50,771 bases of DNA from Clostridia bacterium. GTDB taxonomy: Bacteria; Bacillota; Peptococcia; DRI-13; UBA5745. Below are positions 33,296 through 40,993 of this stretch, one piece after another. Where the stretch lies: positions 1 to 50,771 of the forward strand of contig JAHDPO010000033.1 in NCBI GenBank assembly GCA_018434325.1, given 5' to 3'. Numbering within the stretch: the first letter of the stretch is position 1; each line of letters starts with the position of its first letter. Position numbers and translations under genes: made by a program. The notes beneath the pieces are model-generated. The model had not been told where the DNA came from and ran no database searches. It was given only the letters and a program-made list of their open reading frames with translations.

Positions 33296-34759
33296 CTAAA
33301 TAGCTTTATAAGCCCAGAACGCCTTTTCCCGCAAACTCCCCAGACTGAAATAATTACCTATGCCTGCCAGGCCGTAGCGTTTCAAATCAAATCTGGGCAG
33401 CACTAATGCTTCATAAGAAAATCTCTCTGCTGAATAGGGAACCAGCCCCTCCATAAAATCACCGCCATTAAGATCAGGCCCCCGGTAACTGCGGTAAAGC
33501 CCAAAACTGCGGCAGTCATGAACGCCCGTTTTTCTGACAGAATACCATTTTTGCTGAGAAACATGGCAGGCAAAGCCTTCTTGCGCCATCTCAAAGGCTG
33601 TGGCGCCGCCGAAACGGGCCAGAGGCCGATCCCAATCCATCTGGACATGGTTTTCCGGATAAAGATGCAAATAGGTTTTTGGCACATCCCAAAGGCCGTA
33701 AAGAACGGCGGACGCCGGCGCAGCTTCAGGATCGCTGCTGGCTTCCAGGGCCAGACGCAAAGTATCTGTATTCAGCATATGGACACCGTGACCGTACTCG
33801 CCGCCGATATCATGTCCGATAACCACTAAAGGCCGAAAACGGCGAAGCAGGCCAATCTGATAATCCACCATTTCTTTCGTATCATAAAGGCTGCGGGCAT
33901 GCTCCAGGCTTCTGGAGGGGTAATCGGGATAAGGGCCGATCACCGGATAATACTCTATGCCTACAGTCCATAAGCCATTAAGCAGTTCATGAGTCCGGTA
34001 AGCTTCTCCCCAATGGTTGGTCAAATAGGCAACCTGGACTCTCAGGCCCAGCTCCCCGGCATAATAAGGCATCGTTCCGCCAAAGAACAAATGTTCGTCA
34101 TCAGCATGGGTAGGCAACAGCAGTAAATCAGCTTCTTCATAAGAAGGCTGCCATATTTGCACCCACTCCGGCAATAAACCGGGGCCGAAGACATAAACAT
34201 CGCAGAGCAAGCCTATGCCCTCCGTCAAACGGATATTTAAAGAACTTATGCCTTCCCTGAGAGGAACATACTCATGAAGATAGCCGTAATTACCCCGGAT
34301 TTCCTCATCCTCGCCGCTTTCACCATCCCAGCTTAATATCCAAGGCCCCGGCGGCCGGTCCCAGATCAAATAAAGGCCGGCCATCACCTGGCCCGAAGGT
34401 GCTGAGATATCTAAAACAGAAGCAGCCGGCAAAGATAATTTGGTAGCGGTTTTGCCGTCAAGGAGGCTGGCGGTTTTTTGACCGCCGGAAGAGCTCACCG
34501 ATAAAACTTTCGTCATCACCGCCGCTTCTGCTACTACTTCCGCTATCGGCTCTGCGGTCGCCTCTGCTGTTGTCCCTGCCGGCAGCTCTGCTAAAGCAGG
34601 CTCCGCATGAACAGACCCTGGCTCGGCAAGAAGAGGCTCTGCAAGGCGCAACTCTGCACAAGCAATGACGCCGCCAATGAGGCAACAAACCAGCAAACAG
34701 GCTGGCAATAATCGGCAGCTTTTGATAAATAGACTCGTTTTTCGCTTAAAAAGTTCCAT
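33296..34759 (-). CDS. Secreted PIG-L-family deacetylase
   Basis: A membrane-anchored or secreted deacetylase of about 487 residues. An N-terminal hydrophobic stretch (LLPACLLVCCLIGGVIAC) acts as signal or lipoprotein-like anchor. An Ala/Glu/Pro-rich segment (about 40-80) precedes a b-rich domain, and the PIG-L domain starts around 215 with the zinc motif LLPTHADDEHL (variant of HPDDE) and continues to DIGGEYGHGVHML (about 335), which carries the third ligand. Members deacetylate N-acetylglucosamine or similar amide groups. ATG 34759 gives a normal signal peptide but has no SD. TTG 34792, four bases after the ABC-F stop, is an alternative start by coupling. Confidence 0.87.
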   Translation of the reverse strand: MELFKRKTSLFIKSCRLLPACLLVCCLIGGVIACAELRLAEPLLAEPGSVHAEPALAELPAGTTAEATAEPIAEVVAEAAVMTKVLSVSSSGGQKTASLLDGKTATKLSLPAASVLDISAPSGQVMAGLYLIWDRPPGPWILSWDGESGEDEEIRGNYGYLHEYVPLREGISSLNIRLTEGIGLLCDVYVFGPGLLPEWVQIWQPSYEEADLLLLPTHADDEHLFFGGTMPYYAGELGLRVQVAYLTNHWGEAYRTHELLNGLWTVGIEYYPVIGPYPDYPSRSLEHARSLYDTKEMVDYQIGLLRRFRPLVVIGHDIGGEYGHGVHMLNTDTLRLALEASSDPEAAPASAVLYGLWDVPKTYLHLYPENHVQMDWDRPLARFGGATAFEMAQEGFACHVSQQKWYSVRKTGVHDCRSFGLYRSYRGPDLNGGDFMEGLVPYSAERFSYEALVLPRFDLKRYGLAGIGNYFSLGSLREKAFWAYKAI

Positions 34760-34796
34760 ATTGTCTATTGTAACATAATTTCCCTTTATCAACTCG

Positions 34797-36284
34797 TCAG
34801 ATCTGTAAAATTTTTGTAGCTATTTGCTGACAAAAGGCCAGGTCATGTTCCACCAGAATCATCGTGGGCTTATATTCCAGCAATAGTTCCTCAATTTGCA
34901 TTCTGGAAATCACATCCACGTAATTTAAAGGCTCATCCCAAATATATAGATGAGCCGATTGGCTCATACTTTTGGCCAGCAGTACCTTCTTTTTCTGCCC
35001 GGCGCTGAAATCCGCCATATCTTTGTCAAACTGCTGACGGCTAAAATCCAGCTTGCGCAGCAAAGTCTTAAAGAGGCTTTCGTCCAGGTTCTCCCTTGCA
35101 ACGAAGGCTCTCAGGCTCCCTTTTAGAAAAGCTGTATCCTGGGGCACATAAGATACGATCAGACGGCTGCCTATATCTATTTTACCGCTGAAATCCGGCA
35201 GGCCCTCTTTTACTCCGGCCAGCAATTTTAAAACACTGGACTTGCCGCTGCCGTTTTGCCCCTGTAGAAACAAGCGCTCCCCCTCTTCAATGGCGAACTG
35301 CATTGGGCCGCAGACCTGCTTTCCCCCATAAGAAAGGGTTAAATCCCTGACCTCCAGGAGCCTTTGTCTATGATAGCTCAAAGGCCGGATAAATAGCTGA
35401 TCTGCCTGCTCTACGTTCTTCAGCAAAGCGGATTTCTCTTCTAAGGCCCGCTGCTGCCGTTCTTCCGTCACCTTGGAGCGCTTCATCATTTTAGCAGCTT
35501 TATGGCCGATATAGCCTTTATCCGGTTTAATGCCGGATAAACGCTGGCCGAATTTCGTTTTTTCTACCTGATCCGACCATGCCGCTGTCTGCTTGGCCGC
35601 TTTGCTCAGCCGCTTTACTTCCTTTTCCAGCCGCTGGTTTTCCGCCAGTTCAAAAGCCTCCTGGCGGGCCATGTTTTCCTGCCACGTGGTGAAATCACCC
35701 TTACGGATCAGAATATCTTTTTTGTTGATGGATAGTATATGGTCTACGCAGCCGTCCAAAAAGGCTCTGTCATGAGATACCAGGATGAATCCTTTTTTAG
35801 CCGCCAGATACTGGCTGACTATTGCACGGCCGGTCATATCCAGGTGATTCGTCGGTTCGTCAATGAGCAAGAAACGGTTTTCCCGTAAAAACAAGGACGC
35901 CAGCAGCACTTTCGTCCGCTCGCCATTACTTAAGGTACTAAAAGCTCGCTCTAAAACCTCCTCATCTATCTGCAATAAAGATAATTCTCTCTGGATTTGC
36001 CAAAGAGCCGCCTCGGGACAGATTTCTTCCATTACTTTTGATGTGACAAGGCCAGGTTCCCACACCTCAAAAGGAAAATAATCAAAATACACTGCCGCCG
36101 ATATACGGCCTCTATATTCATATTTATTCATCAAGAGCTGAAGAAATGTAGTTTTGCCTCTGCCATTTCGTCCGACAAAACCTAATTTCCAGTTGGTATC
36201 AATCTCAAAAGAAACGTTCTCAAAGACTGTATCGGCGCTGCCGTCATAGCCAAAAGTTAAGCCCGCCACTTGAATCATCGACAT
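34797..36284 (-). CDS. ABC-F ATPase, Lsa-like
   Basis: Soluble ABC-F protein of about 495 residues, the size of Lsa-type ribosome protection factors. The first ATPase domain has GRNGRGKT (Walker A), LSNGERTK (signature) and LLIDEPTNHLD (Walker B). A charged linker of about 80 residues (about 215-300) would reach the peptidyl-transferase centre. The second domain has GQNGSGKS, FSAGQKKK and WDEPLNYVD. Lsa-type factors displace lincosamides, pleuromutilins and streptogramin A from the ribosome; resistance is inference. ATG 36284 is preferred (GGGAGG, seven bases upstream). The leader contains an attenuator-like hairpin, as in other inducible ABC-F genes. It heads the envelope operon. Confidence 0.88.
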   Translation of the reverse strand: MSMIQVAGLTFGYDGSADTVFENVSFEIDTNWKLGFVGRNGRGKTTFLQLLMNKYEYRGRISAAVYFDYFPFEVWEPGLVTSKVMEEICPEAALWQIQRELSLLQIDEEVLERAFSTLSNGERTKVLLASLFLRENRFLLIDEPTNHLDMTGRAIVSQYLAAKKGFILVSHDRAFLDGCVDHILSINKKDILIRKGDFTTWQENMARQEAFELAENQRLEKEVKRLSKAAKQTAAWSDQVEKTKFGQRLSGIKPDKGYIGHKAAKMMKRSKVTEERQQRALEEKSALLKNVEQADQLFIRPLSYHRQRLLEVRDLTLSYGGKQVCGPMQFAIEEGERLFLQGQNGSGKSSVLKLLAGVKEGLPDFSGKIDIGSRLIVSYVPQDTAFLKGSLRAFVARENLDESLFKTLLRKLDFSRQQFDKDMADFSAGQKKKVLLAKSMSQSAHLYIWDEPLNYVDVISRMQIEELLLEYKPTMILVEHDLAFCQQIATKILQI

Positions 36285-36311
36285 ATTCATACCTCCCATA
36301 AACAACGATAG

Positions 36312-36347
36312 AAATAAAATAAGCCGCAGGGTAGTTACACCCTGCGG
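36312..36347 (-). terminator. Attenuator-like terminator in the ABC-F leader
   Basis: CCGCAGGGT (36324-36332) and ACCCTGCGG (36339-36347) form a 9-bp GC-rich stem around AGTTAC, followed on the minus strand by CTTATTTTATTTC. It lies 28 bases upstream of the ABC-F start, where induced read-through would be needed. Confidence 0.65.
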
Positions 36348-36369
36348 GCTCAATCTGCTATCCGTAACC

Positions 36370-36556
36370 ATTGGGGCGCAGATGTCCTGCGGTTCTAATC
36401 TGCTGTCCTACGGACACAATCCGCTATCCTTAGTGACTAAGTACGCGGATGTTCCTTAGCTATTGGGGCGCAGATGTCCTGCGGCTCTAATCTGCTGTCC
36501 TACGGACTCAATCCGCTATCCGTAGATACTAAGGGCGCGGATGTCCTGCGGCTCCA
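36370..36556. repeat. Tandem 92-bp palindromic units
   Basis: Two direct copies (36370-36461 and 36462-36553), nearly identical over their first 60 bases, plus partial copies on each side. Each contains small palindromes: CGCAG/CTGCG, GTCC/GGAC and ATCCGC/GCGGAT, with CTTAGT/ACTAAG in the first copy. The array occupies the leader of the ABC-F gene on the minus strand. It is not a CRISPR (units contiguous, no spacers). Confidence 0.8.
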
Positions 36557-36567
36557 ATAACATTGCA

Positions 36568-36586
36568 ATTGCCGCCTGGCGGCAAT
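36568..36586. repeat. Perfect palindrome with flank like the window's left end
   Basis: ATTGCCGCC-T-GGCGGCAAT is a 9-bp perfect inverted repeat. The following GGCAATCAACAATTCC resembles GGCAATCAAGAATTGCC at 110-126, so both may be copies of one dispersed element. The remaining bases to 36774 hold no gene I can support. Confidence 0.55.
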
Positions 36587-36774
36587 CAACAATTCCAAAT
36601 CAGAAAAAATGCGGTGTTGTAACTTTCCTGCTTAGGCACAGCAAATCCCGGCGTATTTCGCCGTAAATTATCACTATGCCCGGTATAATCCTCTAGCAAG
36701 AAAGCTGACGCATCTTCCCACTCCTATCTGTTTATCTCTAATCTTTTTATCATGAAAAAGGGATTTTGTCAAAT

Positions 36775-37278
36775 TTAAGGCATTGTTTTTAACGCCCCGG
36801 TTTTTTGCAGCGAATAAAGCAGCGCACCCGAAAGGAAGGAACCTACTGCCGTAGATAGCAGAAAAGGCAGGATATAGGCGTAAAAAGCCAGTCCGGCAGC
36901 GCTTTTTCCCATAAGGAAGATCGCTATAGGATAGGCGCATAAGCCGCCGAGAACGGCTGTGCCGAATACTTCCCCAAATAAAGCTAAGGAAAGCTGCCCT
37001 GTCCGCCGGTAAAAAAGGCCGGATAAGAGAGCGCCGAACATGCTGCCCGGAAAAGCCATCAGGCTGCCAAGTCCCAAAAAGTTGCGGATCAGGCTGGTGG
37101 CAAAAGCTGTGCCCAGCCCATAAGCAGGGCCGAGAAGCACTGCGCACAGGACATTGACCATGTGCTGCACAGGCGCGCATCTGCTCCCGAATACCGGCAC
37201 AGAGAATAAACTGCCTACAACGGCAAGAGCGCAAAGGACTCCTGCAACCGTTAATTTCTGAACACTATTTTCTTTCAT
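36775..37278 (-). CDS. thiW: ThiW, thiazole-specific ECF substrate-binding component
   Basis: A 167-residue membrane protein with about five helices, matching ThiW, the S component that gives an energy-coupling-factor transporter specificity for the thiamine thiazole moiety. The N-terminal helix, the CAPVQHMVNVLCAVLLGP segment (about 33-50), SLIRNFLGLGSLMAFPG (about 62-78) and GEVFGTAVLGG are family-like. A TPP riboswitch upstream supports the thiamine link. No ECF ATPase or T genes are nearby; these subunits can be encoded elsewhere. ATG 37278 follows AAAGGAG by nine bases. Confidence 0.92.
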   Translation of the reverse strand: MKENSVQKLTVAGVLCALAVVGSLFSVPVFGSRCAPVQHMVNVLCAVLLGPAYGLGTAFATSLIRNFLGLGSLMAFPGSMFGALLSGLFYRRTGQLSLALFGEVFGTAVLGGLCAYPIAIFLMGKSAAGLAFYAYILPFLLSTAVGSFLSGALLYSLQKTGALKTMP

Positions 37279-37359
37279 TTTCTCAAACTCCTTTGAAATG
37301 ATGCCTCAACATTCGCGGAAAGATCGGTCGAGACTTATTGGTCTCCTCTCACGCCGGAA

Positions 37360-37464
37360 CACGGCTTCCCATCGCTGTTATACAAAGCACAGGGAGCTCC
37401 CCCTCTGCCCGTCGCAGGCTTTCTGCGAGTGCCGTTAACACATCCTTTCAAATAAGGAGCCGTG
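37360..37464 (-). ncRNA. Second structured RNA domain in thiW leader
   Basis: Between the TPP terminator and thiW, a 7-bp stem (AGCCGTG 37458-37464 with CACGGCT 37360-37366) encloses about 90 nt. Inside, TCGCAG/CTGCGA (37412-37428) and an imperfect stem (37386-37409) give a three-way-junction layout. The flank to the gene contains GAGAC/GTCTC. I cannot match it to a known riboswitch class. No ORF is supported in the leader. Confidence 0.5.
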
Positions 37465-37496
37465 GCCCCTTTTGGAGTTTTCGATTAAAACAGGGC

Positions 37497-37528
37497 AAAA
37501 AACAGGAGCCGCCCGATCTGACGCCTCC
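37497..37528 (-). terminator. TPP riboswitch terminator
   Basis: On the minus strand GGAGGCG pairs with CGGCTCC with one mismatch (37528-37505) and is followed by TGTTTTTTG. It lies 16 bases downstream of the TPP aptamer, as expected for a thiamine OFF switch. Confidence 0.8.
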
Positions 37529-37544
37529 GCAAGAATCAATTTAT

Positions 37545-37632
37545 GGCTTCCTACGGCGGCATTATCCGCATCAGGTAAAAGGGTCGAAGTTTAATCACTT
37601 CCTCTCAGCCTGTTTCACAAGCTCCCCTGTTT
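37545..37632 (-). promoter_or_regulatory. TPP riboswitch aptamer (THI element)
   Basis: The minus strand reads AGGGGAGC, then CAGGCTGAGAGG, ACCCTT, ACCTGAT, GGATAATGCC and GTAGGAAG in consensus order and spacing. These are the conserved THI-box bases. With the terminator just downstream it would repress thiW when thiamine pyrophosphate is abundant. Confidence 0.95.
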
Positions 37633-37740
37633 TAAATTATTTTAATAAAAATAAGAGCGGGTGTCAACAGCATGACTTGAATAGGATTTGTCTGCCGGCA
37701 CAAACTAAGCCGGAAGAAGTTACGGAAAGGATGATTGACT

Positions 37741-37926
37741 ATGGACAAAACACTGCGCAAAAAAAATGGCGCTGTTAACCGAGGGGCTATTTTTGAAACG
37801 AAAGTCACCACTTCCGCCATGGATTGCACCGGGCTGATTCCTTCTCTGGTTAAATCCGACGGTGAAGCTGAATCTTATGAAGACCTCTATCCTATTAATT
37901 TGCCGGGAGGCAGAGAAAAAGTCTAA
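37741..37926 (+). CDS. Small protein of unknown function (61 residues)
   Basis: Small ORF with a start preceded by GGAAAGG (ATG 37741; TTG 37735 is also possible). It opens with a basic patch (MDKTLRKKNGAVNRG), has one cysteine in SAMDCTGLIP, and ends in a Glu/Pro-rich tail. A strong terminator follows 38 bases after its stop, so it has its own transcript, divergent from the TPP-controlled thiW. The mix of conserved-looking motifs suggests a real protein, but I cannot name a family. Confidence 0.6.
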   Translation: MDKTLRKKNGAVNRGAIFETKVTTSAMDCTGLIPSLVKSDGEAESYEDLYPINLPGGREKV

Positions 37927-37963
37927 GGCCGTAAAAAAGCATATCCGGCAAACGCAACCAGGT

Positions 37964-37993
37964 AAAAGCGGGCTTGTTTTCCAGCCCGCTTTT
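37964..37993 (+). terminator. Intrinsic terminator after the small ORF
   Basis: AAAAGCGGGCT and AGCCCGCTTTT form an 11-bp perfect stem with an eight-base loop and a T run. It separates the small ORF from the UxaA/LarA genes. Confidence 0.9.
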
Positions 37994-38050
37994 GTTATAA
38001 TAATAATTATAATGTTCTGATTATAGGTCTATTGAAGGGGATGATTCGCT

Positions 38051-38344
38051 ATGAAAAAAGCCCTGCTGCTTTCAGAAAAGGATAATACGGCCACCGTTCT
38101 TGAAGACGTGGCCAGCGGCGATGACGTTGAAATAAAGGATGCTAACAAGACGTCTGTTGGCATAATCAGAGCTTCGGATGAGATAAACCGGGGCCATAAA
38201 ATTGCGATTAAGAATCTTCAAACGGATGAGGAAATCATTAAATATAATCATATTATTGGAAAGGCTACGCAGACTATTAGCGCCGGCCAGTTGGTCCATG
38301 TCCATAATCTGGCCAGCCGCCGCGGCAGAGGTGATCTGGCATGA
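38051..38344 (+). CDS. UxaA-type dehydratase small subunit (SAF domain)
   Basis: A 97-residue protein equivalent to the N-terminal SAF domain of altronate dehydratase UxaA. It has DNTATVLEDVASGDDVEI and RGHKIAI (about 49) and ends in LVHVHNLASRRGRG (about 78-91), the usual conserved C-terminal motif. It overlaps the large subunit by four bases (ATGA), so a 1:1 complex is likely. GAAGGGG is just upstream of ATG 38051. The large and small parts are separate genes here, whereas E. coli UxaA is one chain. Confidence 0.9.
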   Translation: MKKALLLSEKDNTATVLEDVASGDDVEIKDANKTSVGIIRASDEINRGHKIAIKNLQTDEEIIKYNHIIGKATQTISAGQLVHVHNLASRRGRGDLA

Positions 38345-39501
38345 AAATTAAAATGTACCAACGTGAAAATGGCAGTTATGGGGTGAGAAACCGTATTGCG
38401 GTAATTCCCGCCGTGGCCTGTGTTAATCATGTGGCTGAGCTCATTGCCGCCGCCGTGGATATAGCCGACGCTTATACTCATCCTTACGGCTGCGACCAGC
38501 TGGGCTATGATAAAGAGCTATCCTGCAAGTGCCTGGTAAAAATGGGAATCCATCCAAACAATGGAGCGGTTCTCGTGGTTGGCTTAGGTTGTGAGGAAAT
38601 ACTTCCCCGTGATTTATACGAGGCCATAAAAACCCAGCAGGTCAATGCGGAGCTGCTGATTATGCAAGAAATTGGCGGTACGGAAAAATGCGTAGAAATC
38701 GGCCGGGAGATCTGTAAAGAGTTGGCGGCTAAGCTTGCAGGCCAGCAAAAAGTTGAGACGGATATTGCCCATTTAACCGTCGGCGTGGAATGCGGCGGCT
38801 CGGATTTTACCTCGGGAATCGCTTCAAATCCGGCGGTGGGCTTATTTACCGAAAAGCTTGCAGCCCTCGGCGGCAAAGTGGTTTTTGGCGAGACAACGGA
38901 GCTGATGGGAGCAGAAGATATCATTAAAGATCATTGCGCCAGTGAAGAAATCTATAATTTTATTATCGGCAAGATAAAAAAGGTTGAGAATATTGCCATT
39001 GATATGAAGGTAGATTTAAGAGGGACTCAGCCCTCCCCCGGCAATATTGCGGGCGGTCTCTCAACTATCGAAGAAAAGTCCTTAGGCGGCGTCTGTAAGA
39101 TAGGCAAATCCCCTATAATAGCCGGCTTGGAGTTCGGCGATACGGCTACGAAGAGCGGCGTTAGCTTCGTCGACACGCCGGGCAATGACATGGCTTGTTC
39201 CCTGGGTCTAAGCGCGGCAGGAGCTCAGATAGTCATCTTCACAACCGGCCGGGGTACGCCTATGGGGTTTGCGGCGGTGCCGGTGATCAAAGTGACGGCC
39301 AATGCCAAGATATTTCAGCTTATGAGGGAAAACTTTGATATCGACTTATCCGACATTGTGGAAGGCGATGCTTCTATCACGGCGGGCGGGGAGATCATTT
39401 TTGACAAAGTGCTTTCCGTAGCAGAAGGTGAATTGACGGCAGCCGAAAAATTAGGGCACAGAGAGTTTTCTTTATATAGGGTTTCCCCCATATTGACATA
39501 G
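38341..39501 (+). CDS. UxaA-type altronate/sugar-acid dehydratase large subunit
   Basis: A 386-residue enzyme matching the C-terminal catalytic part of UxaA/GarD, which dehydrate aldonic or aldaric acids to 2-keto-3-deoxy acids using iron. Conserved stretches are GVRNRIAVIPAVACVNH (14-30), GLGCEEI (about 75), VGVECGGSDFTSGIASNPAVG (split here: VGVECGGSDF, GIASNPAVG; about 143-163), FGETTELMGAE (about 182) and TTGRGTPMG (about 302). It pairs with the small SAF subunit. The substrate is unknown; D-altronate is only the family archetype. Confidence 0.9.
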   Translation: MKIKMYQRENGSYGVRNRIAVIPAVACVNHVAELIAAAVDIADAYTHPYGCDQLGYDKELSCKCLVKMGIHPNNGAVLVVGLGCEEILPRDLYEAIKTQQVNAELLIMQEIGGTEKCVEIGREICKELAAKLAGQQKVETDIAHLTVGVECGGSDFTSGIASNPAVGLFTEKLAALGGKVVFGETTELMGAEDIIKDHCASEEIYNFIIGKIKKVENIAIDMKVDLRGTQPSPGNIAGGLSTIEEKSLGGVCKIGKSPIIAGLEFGDTATKSGVSFVDTPGNDMACSLGLSAAGAQIVIFTTGRGTPMGFAAVPVIKVTANAKIFQLMRENFDIDLSDIVEGDASITAGGEIIFDKVLSVAEGELTAAEKLGHREFSLYRVSPILT

Positions 39502-39534
39502 GGATATTGCCATAGAAATATTGATAGAAAGCTG

Positions 39535-40797
39535 GTGCCTGAAATGCTTCCTAAATTCGTGATGATTAAGCAAAGTTATCAAGCCGATAAAATTGCCGAT
39601 ATACCGGAAGCCGTCAGCAAAGCAGTGCGGGAAACCGAATACGACTTGGAGAACTTAAAAGGAAAAACCGTGGGTATCGCCGTAGGCAGCCGGGGTATCA
39701 GCAACCTTGCGGCTATCGTAAAAACCGTCGTCGATCTGGTGAAAGAGCACCAGGGCCGGCCTATTATTTTTGCAGCGATGGGAAGCCATGGCGCCGGCAC
39801 GCCTTCCGGGCAAGAAGAAATCCTCCAGTCCCTCGGTATAACCGCAGAAAGCATGGGGGCTGAGATCCGCTGGACCACTGAAAGCGTATTGTATGGAAAC
39901 GCGAAAAACGGTATGAAGGTTTATGGCGCTAAAGCCGCCCTGGCCTTTAATAAAGTTATCCTCATCAACCGCATCAAGTGCCATACGGATTTTGAGGATA
40001 TTACAGAAAGCGGCCTTTGCAAATTATTAGCTATCGGTATAGGCAATCATCAGGGAGCTGCCAATATCCATGCCAACGCTTTAAGGCTGGGCTACGGGAC
40101 CGCCATCCGCCAAGCGGCAGAGCTGATGTTGGAAAAGCTGCCCGTTATATTCGGTATAGCCATAACGGAAAATTGGAAACAGGAAACAAACTGTATCCAG
40201 GGAGTACTTCCTCAAAAGCTTCTGGAAACAGAAATGGCTCTATTGAAAAAAGCAAAAAGCAGCTCCATCAAATTGCCTGTGGCTGATTTTGACACCCTGA
40301 TTGTACAGGAAGCCGGCAAAAATATTTCCGGCACCTGCGTTGACACGAAGGTTGTCGGCAGAATCATGATTCCAGGACAGGCAGAGCCTGCGTCGCCGAA
40401 GATCAAGACCGTAGCCGTACTGGACTTCACCGAGGTATCCCACGGCAACGCAATGGGTCTGGGCGTAGTTGATATCATCACTAAAAGAGCTTTTGAAAAA
40501 ATTGATATTGAGGCCACCTCCATAACCGGCATGACCTCCACCTGCCTTCTCCAAGCAAAAATTCCTTGTGTGGCCCCCACGGATCTTAAAGCAATCGAGA
40601 TTGCTTTCACCGCTACAGGCATCGAAGAAACCGAAGCGATCAGAGCCATTTATATCAAAAATACAAGCTCCCTGGAATATATGGCCGTGTCGGAGAAGGT
40701 TTTTGCCACTATTAAAGACAATGCGAATATCGAAAAAATAAGCGAGCCCTTTGAATTAGCTTTTGATGAGGCAGGAAATCTGGCAACTTTATTTTAA
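39535..40797 (+). CDS. LarA-like nickel-pincer racemase/epimerase (DUF2088)
   Basis: A 420-residue protein of the LarA superfamily (DUF2088). It has the N-terminal FAAMGSHGAGTPSGQ (about 79-93) and the lysine/histidine motif GLCKLLAIGIGNHQGA (about 160-175), which correspond to the pincer-cofactor contacts, plus KCHTDFED (about 146). LarA and its relatives racemise or epimerise 2-hydroxy acids through hydride transfer. Next to a UxaA dehydratase it may epimerise a sugar acid at C2. The maturation genes larB, larC and larE are absent here. GTG 39535 or ATG 39544 could be the start; SD is weak. Confidence 0.8.
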   Translation: MPEMLPKFVMIKQSYQADKIADIPEAVSKAVRETEYDLENLKGKTVGIAVGSRGISNLAAIVKTVVDLVKEHQGRPIIFAAMGSHGAGTPSGQEEILQSLGITAESMGAEIRWTTESVLYGNAKNGMKVYGAKAALAFNKVILINRIKCHTDFEDITESGLCKLLAIGIGNHQGAANIHANALRLGYGTAIRQAAELMLEKLPVIFGIAITENWKQETNCIQGVLPQKLLETEMALLKKAKSSSIKLPVADFDTLIVQEAGKNISGTCVDTKVVGRIMIPGQAEPASPKIKTVAVLDFTEVSHGNAMGLGVVDIITKRAFEKIDIEATSITGMTSTCLLQAKIPCVAPTDLKAIEIAFTATGIEETEAIRAIYIKNTSSLEYMAVSEKVFATIKDNANIEKISEPFELAFDEAGNLATLF

Positions 40798-40806
40798 CCG
40801 GTTATC

Positions 40807-40834
40807 TTTACAAAGCCCATATTTTTGTTATAAT
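40807..40834 (+). promoter_or_regulatory. Promoter for the tRNA-Ala gene
   Basis: TTTACA (40807-40812), a 16-base spacer and a perfect TATAAT (40829-40834) precede tRNA-Ala by 39 bases. A hairpin (AGCAGGGAA/TTCCTTGCT) sits between and ends just before the mature 5' end, possibly a processing signal. Confidence 0.75.
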
Positions 40835-40873
40835 AAAAAGGTCAAGCAGGGAAGCCTGATTTCCTTGCTATAA

Positions 40874-40946
<73 letters not shown>

Positions 40947-40954
40947 CTAATAAA

Positions 40955-40993
40955 GGCATAGCTTCCGTCAAAGGGAAGCTATGTCTTTATTTT
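40955..40993 (+). terminator. Terminator after tRNA-Ala
   Basis: GGCATAGCTTCC pairs with GGAAGCTATGTC (one G-U pair) and is followed by TTTATTTT. It ends the tRNA transcript. Confidence 0.88.

Noticed and set aside
36370-36556. CRISPR-like repeat array
   Set aside because: Units are contiguous 92-bp copies without variable spacers and no cas gene is present.
36674-37234. 186-codon minus-strand ORF
   Set aside because: Alternate frame over thiW; the thiW frame has proper membrane helices, SD and family motifs.
37330-37464. Second TPP or cobalamin aptamer in the thiW leader
   Set aside because: GTGAGAGG and GGAGACC fragments look suggestive, but the conserved core bases and order of both classes are missing.
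37338-37778. 146-codon plus-strand ORF
   Set aside because: It is the reverse complement of the TPP riboswitch leader and reads like a common artefact of THI elements.
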